Positions 58,806 through 64,000 of a stretch of 64,000 nt of DNA are shown here, one piece after another. Origin of the DNA: Clarireedia homoeocarpa (taxonomy: Eukaryota; Ascomycota; Leotiomycetes; Helotiales; Rutstroemiaceae). A program made the position numbers and the translations under genes. Under the pieces are notes generated by a model. The model saw only the letters and a program-made list of their open reading frames with translations. It searched no databases and was not told the origin of the DNA. Position 1 is the first letter of the stretch. Each line of letters begins with the position of its first letter. The DNA lies in assembly GCA_001465935.1 (NCBI GenBank), contig LNKV01000067.1, positions 23,854 to 87,853 on the forward strand, given 5' to 3'.

Positions 58806-60282
58806 ATGGATACAGAACGCTACTCATTAGCAGAGGTGATGGCGATTGCCAAAGTGCATCCATTTTACAACGAAGATATCATATATCCTGCCAATATATA
58901 TACAATCTCAAATCTTCGAGGGTTGGGAGTTGTTCAAAAGAAGGAGCACAATTTCCAATACCAGCCGTTGCTTCACAAAAAGAAGTTGTAAGATAATCTC
59001 GACCGGGTAAATCATACTTGGGTACAGTGGGACTAATCGCCGTCAGGTACAAGGCGATCGAACGGCTCATACATGATGTGGACCCACGAAATACTTATCG
59101 GCAAGGTTCCTACATGAGCATTACCGGCGGCGGCTCTGGCGGGGTTCCTATGATGTTTGCCGTGGATGCGCATGAGAACCGTCGACAGAGAGCTCAGATG
59201 GGAGACTTCTTGAAGCTGTGCGGCGTCATTGATCCGGTAGATATGGTATTAACTACTCATTTGGTAGGAGGATTCTACAGGTACTTATTTCTAGCCTGGT
59301 GGGGACGATGACGTGGATGATTAAACTAAGGAGTAACAGGTCCCTGGATCTCATGACAGAAATCATTGAAAATGCGGGGGCGACTGCTTTCAGCGACGGA
59401 GCATACATGGCCTATACCGAAGTTGTCATGTGTCTAGCGGGTTATCGCATCAACGTACTTACTGGAGATAGTGGTCAGGTTGTTCAGGTCGTTCGTCATA
59501 TATCAATGATGCCCCAGGAGCATCGCAAGCACATCATTCTGAATAAGATCATATACACCTCGGAATCTCTAACGACTTCACAAAGAGTATTCATCAGAAC
59601 CATACTAGGCGATGTTAAGATATTTTCAATCATGGCGAGTTGCGAGGCAGGGCCGTGGGCAATCAGCAGTCCTGATTTAACTGGGGAATATACCTTCACA
59701 GGCAGGAGCACCGACTTCGTTTTCGACACAAGAGGTATGCTTATCGAGATCTTTTCCCCGTCCGCCTTGGATGATGTATCTTCGCCTTCTTTGCATTTGC
59801 TTCCCGAAGGACAAACGGGCATAATCGTGCAGACCTCACTCCAAAGACTACGTAACCCACTAGTACGCTATATCTCTGGTGATATCGGCTCTGTCCACCC
59901 GCTTCCAGATTCAGCTTGCGCTGTGATCTCCGAGACCGATCGAAAGCACCTGCGTGTATTACGTATGCGAGGACGTGACAATCGCTTCAGTTTTGAATGG
60001 TATGCCGAATATTTTGATTTCCAGAATATAGAAGCCTTCATGCAAGAAAAAGAAAATGGTGTTCTGCAATGGCAAATTATTTTGGACCGCTCAGAGGATA
60101 CACCACAGTCCACCCTGGAAATTCGTTTCCTGCGGTGTCCCCCTCGGAACGAAATTCTATCTGAAGAAAGCTTCGTGAAGTTGGTAGAAACCTTTTTTGT
60201 CGTGCTCCCAGAGAACAAACATCTGATGCGGATTGTGTTTGTAGATAGTCTGAATGGCTTCGAACGCAGGAAAGGTTATTAG
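58806..60282 (+). CDS. AMP-forming CoA-ligase-like enzyme (PaaK-like adenylate-forming)
   Basis: The model is join(58806..58987, 59047..59280, 59340..60282), 452 residues. It resembles phenylacetate-CoA ligase-type enzymes, which activate a carboxylic acid with ATP. Visible features are the nucleotide-binding loop SITGGGSGGVPMMF, the SCEAGPWAI region in the place of motif A5, and RYISGDIG matching motif A7. Both introns have GT/AG borders and keep phase. The frame ends FERRKGY, but one base out of frame the sequence continues KVIRFVDRWNGANIER to a TGA at 60320-60322, which looks like the true C-terminus, so a one-base insertion in GGAAAGG near 60270 is suspected. It is convergent with the MFS gene. 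Substrate unknown. Confidence 0.78.
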
Positions 60283-60799
60283 ATTTGTCGATCGGTGGAA
60301 TGGAGCCAATATCGAGCGATGAAGAACTATTCGCATCCTATTGTCATAAATAGGAGAAAATGAGCCAGGAAAATACGCTGGGCAGGCATGAAGCTAAGAA
60401 GAATACATGTATCAGAACAGAAATCACGGGAGCAGAAACTCATCTCTGTCTCACGTAACAATTATGCTATTTTACACTGGAATACCTTCGTAATCTTATT
60501 GATTGATGCTGCTTGTAAGACAGACCGTGGCAAATTACTAAGTGTAGATCAAAATTTTGCTGTATTCCTCTCTGTAGTCAGTTATGAGCTCCAAAAACTT
60601 GTCTAACTTATCTAGATGTGATGATTTAAACCTTCATTTCCATTGGAGGGTATGTAACTTGTCATTCTGAATGAATATCCCCAGAATCACAGCACTCCTA
60701 TGTAGCACTATAGGCAAGCTCTACTGGACCTAAATTATCACAGTACATACACAGCTAGGAACTTCCACTTCTAAGAGATTTATAGATGAAATTATGCTA
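60283..60799. other. convergent intergenic region
   Basis: This is the 3' flank between the ligase-like gene and the MFS transporter. The first 40 bases may still be coding if the suspected frameshift is real. Confidence 0.45.
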
Positions 60800-62341
60800 C
60801 TAAACAGCTTCTTCAGAAATTAGAGAAACGCCAGGTGTTTTGGGACCCAAAAAGCATAATGCAAGAACAGCGATTATGAGATATAAAAGACCTATCAACA
60901 TTAGTGAAGAAAATCCAAAAGGAATATTTTTCTCACCCCAAGTATAATTCATCAATTCATATCCAATAAACTCCTTCAAAGAACTGCCTATTAAAGGTCC
61001 AATCATCATTCCAAGGGACACAGCAACGTCCGTCATAGAGAATACCCGTGAAAAACTTCCGTGAGGCCCAAAAATGTCTGGAGTCGTTTCTTGCCACTCT
61101 TTGACAGCATCTGTAACATTTTCACGTTATCTCAATACTATTATCTGAAGAAAGACGCTGGATTGACTTACCGGCCAGCTCTGCCGGCGCGATGCCAGAT
61201 ACAAATGGCCGTAAAGTACCTATAGCAATAATAGATGCTATATATAGCCTGCCGTCGGTTTTTGGGACCCTACCTGAAGCAACATCTCTACCAGCAGTAC
61301 CTAGTAGCCCCAGTATTACTGTCTGGATAATGGAACACGCTATAACAGGAGGTCGTGCTCCAATGCGGTCGCAGACCCAACCAGCGAAAGGACCGATCAA
61401 AACTCCTGGAATAACCAGACCGGCAAAGAGAAGTCCGACAGCGCGGAGGTTCCATCCAAATTTGTGCTGAACTTGAAGAGGAAGCGTCGCTTCCAAGCTC
61501 GCAGTCACACTTGCACTCGTGAACACAATCAACAGACACGTCATAACACGACCATCGCACATCATGATACGCCAGAAACTGCCCAGACTGGGTAGATTAT
61601 GCGGGTCCTCGGGCTGGGAATCTGGGAAGCTAGTGTCTGCATCATCATCAGACGAAGAGAGTGAGATCTTATATGGCCTCTCGATCATAATCAGACGTGC
61701 TAGAAGATCTATTGTCAATACTATGAGCGGGATCGACCACATAGCCCAGTACCCTGCTGTCTCTATGAGTAAACCTGAGACCGTGGGCCCGCTGACCGTC
61801 CCCACATTCGCAAAAGATATCATCAAGCTGGTTCCAAAACCTATATCGTCCCTGCTCAAGGTATCTGAGACTGTCGCGAAGCCAATGATCCACACCGCTG
61901 ACCCAGCGATACCCTGAATAACACGGCCTATAATCAGTATAGGTATAGATCTGGCGCCAGCAACCATTAACGTGCCAATAATGCAGAACCCGAGAGATAC
62001 CAGTAGCGATTTCTTGCGGGACGAACTCTTATCGGCTAGATGTCCAATTATAGGGCTGGAAATAAAAGCAAATGCGCCGTGGAGAGCTAGTACGGCGGAG
62101 CTTAATGTTTGAATCTGAGAATATTCAACATGAAGGCGATTCTGGAGTATGTGACCAAGTATAGGGACTAGAAACCCATAGAGAAAAGTCTCTGGATGAT
62201 ATTAGTCGGGTGTTGAATTTGCTACAGACATAGAACGGACAAACCGGCAAACAACGCAATTGCAATGGTCAAGAGAACGAACCATTTAGAGGAACGCCAT
62301 CTATGACCTATGGGTAAAGATTTGTTGTAGGATTCATTCAT
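60800..62341 (-). CDS. MFS transporter, drug:H+ antiporter type
   Basis: The model is complement(join(60800..61110, 61172..62191, 62245..62341)), 475 residues with about 12 membrane helices. It starts MNESYNKSLPIGHRWRSSKW. The loop-2 motif reads GHLADKSSSRKK, helix 4 has RVIQGIAGSAVW, helix 5 the antiporter-like GTVSGPTVSG, and the second half contains GWVCDRIGARPP. A cytosolic acidic loop (SLSSSDDDADTSFPDSQPED) separates the halves. The pattern fits the DHA1/vesicular-amine-transporter-like branch, typical exporters beside fungal metabolite genes. Introns have GTTTGT...CCAG and GTAAGT...TTACAG borders. Substrate not predictable. Confidence 0.88.
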
Positions 62342-62860
62342 AGTGATGAAATGTTTGGACCCGGAAAATAGAGTTGGGAACTGCATAGAATATGATTGCG
62401 GGAGCATATGTAGTGTAAGCTGCGAACTCACGTTTCACACGGTTGTTCATTATATGAAAGCTCAAGGCCGAGTTTCCGTCGCTTTCGAATTTATCAAAGC
62501 TCTTCAAACAATAATAGTTATCACTAAATAATGATTACTATAGAGCTAGTTATTCTATATCTTTTGAAATAGTAATGAGATAGAAAAAATCAGATTATTA
62601 TTCACTATACACTGGGGTGAGTAACTGTATGAGCATCTATCCAAATAGATATAAAAGCGGTGTTTTTTTCAATATCTCATCGGTTGAGTTTGCGGATATC
62701 TGCAGCGAGTAACTGGACATTGAGGTCAAGGGATTTAGTAGCTCGGTGTGACGAGACTGCCAGTAAAGACACTGAATGACCTTAGAATTAATAACTACAG
62801 AGTTAAGAGGATTATAAGGGTCTAAAGGCTTATATACAGGAAGTGATTATATACTATATT
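62342..62860. other. intergenic, transition to AT-rich DNA
   Basis: About 0.5 kb upstream of the MFS gene with rising A/T content. It includes the MFS promoter. No gene is supported. Confidence 0.45.
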
Positions 62861-64000
62861 ACGTGTATACTAATATATATTAATATATACTTGATATCTG
62901 ACTTACCTCTAGAGAGATTATATCCTTATATAATATCGTGATAATTTAGTCAGAATTATTATATTACTCTCTCTTTCTAAAAAACTTGTTTTTAAATATT
63001 CTAATTACTTTATTAATTATTATTTAAATTATATATTCTTAAGATTTCTTCTTAAATAAATATAAATAACTTAAATAGTTTATAATAAATAAATATAATT
63101 ATTATTATAAAAATAATAATAATAATTTCTTAATTTATAATAATTATATTTTAAATATTATAAAGTTTAAAAATTATTTTTTATTTATAATAGTTATTAG
63201 ATAGTCTCTCTTAATATAATTATAATTATTTTCTTTAAATTCTTATAATCGAAATTATTTAAAAAGAAATACTAATAAATTAAATACTTTTAAATTAGTT
63301 TAATAGAAGTCTCGAAATAATATTAAAGATATTTTAAAATCTAATATTTTATATTAAACTAAATTAATATTATAACCTCTTTATTATATATAGTATTTTA
63401 ATAACTTTTATTTTAAATAATAAATTAATATTTATTTTATTTTATATTTATCTATTCTTATTATATTAATTAATAAAAATAGTTTATTATATTAACTTAA
63501 TAGTAAAATATTAAATAGATTTAAATAATAAAAATAATTAATATATTCTAAGATTTTAAAGTATTTATTAATAAAATAATCTAGTTTCTTAAATAACTAT
63601 TATATTAATAAATATTATATATCTAATTAAATATAATTATTAATTTAGAAGTTAACTAATTAATAATATTTATTTACTTTCTCAATTATATATTTTTAAG
63701 TTATTATAATAATAAAGTAAATATATTCTAAAGTTTTATAATTATAATAAATATATACTTAAATATCTTTAATATTAAGATTATTAATAAATAAATAATT
63801 TATTTATTTTTAATTCTAAATAATTTTAAAAGTATATTTATAAAGTATTTTAAAAGAAAATAAATTATTTAAAAAGAAGTAAAATTATATAAACTATATA
63901 TAATTTATTATTAATAGAAATTTAAATTAATTATTTTAATAATAATTAATAAAAAGTTTTAATTACTTTTATAAATATTAATTATAAACTTTTATTTATT
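62861..64000. repeat. extreme AT-rich isochore, probably RIP-degraded repeat
   Basis: From about 62.86 kb to the window end the sequence is almost only A and T, with very few G or C and many TAAT/TTAT words. No open frame of useful length exists. In ascomycetes such blocks usually come from repeat-induced point mutation of transposons and often flank accessory or subtelomeric regions. No recognisable element remains. Confidence 0.85.

Noticed and set aside
61236..61275. Possible tiny intron in the MFS gene (GTAGGG...TATATAG)
   Set aside because: It would be about 36 nt, shorter than other introns here, and the frame is open without splicing it.

Overview
The window is genomic DNA of a filamentous ascomycete. 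Genes contain short introns (about 45-110 nt) with GT/AG borders and CTAAC/CTAAT-type branch points. Mitochondrial proteins are nuclear-encoded, and fungus-specific families are present (Clr5-ankyrin, HsbA, HMT1-type ABC transporter, Het-s/LopB-like kinase proteins). PAN3, TIM44 and phosphoketolase look like those of Leotiomycetes; a Helotiales/Sclerotiniaceae (Botrytis-like) source is my inference from remembered family sequences, not a search result. All exon borders were read by eye from splice signals, reading-frame continuity and family conservation.

Layout. 0.7-4.9 kb: a head-to-head pair, a Ser/Thr kinase gene with several lesions (minus) and a protein with a Het-s/LopB-like helical N-terminus plus a pseudokinase (plus). 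5.7-20.9 kb: a gene-dense conserved block with phosphoketolase, a Clr5/ankyrin protein, an SGT2-type co-chaperone, an OLA1/YchF GTPase-family protein, a PPPDE peptidase, and a divergent pair of mitochondrial genes (uS11m and TIM44). 22.5-27.6 kb: a PAM2-motif protein and a 13-exon HMT1-like half ABC transporter. 27.6-31.2 kb: repetitive intergenic DNA. 31.3-39 kb: an uncharacterised 633-residue protein, a coding-like fragment, a gene with a one-base frame break, a transposon-like repeat patch and a small secreted protein.

39.9-47.5 kb: PAN3, whose zinc-finger exons lie about 3 kb upstream of the rest of the gene, with a complete-looking membrane-protein gene on the same strand inside the intervening intron; then a divergently transcribed UBX-domain protein. 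49.3-53 kb: a large protein built mainly from about 30-residue coiled-coil repeats. 53.5-64 kb: an accessory region with an O-methyltransferase pseudogene, a possible solo LTR, a secreted HsbA-type protein, an AMP-forming CoA-ligase-like enzyme convergent with an MFS transporter (perhaps the rest of a small metabolite cluster), and finally more than 1 kb of almost pure A/T DNA that looks like an RIP-degraded or subtelomeric isochore.

The strongest candidates for a second look are the same-strand gene inside a 3,012-nt PAN3 intron, the kinase / HeLo-like pseudokinase head-to-head pair with its recent lesions, the 30-residue repeat protein, and the decayed metabolite locus beside the AT-rich end. 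Several one-base frame breaks (near 1.5, 36.8 and 60.3 kb) need read-level checking, because they could be real mutations or assembly errors.
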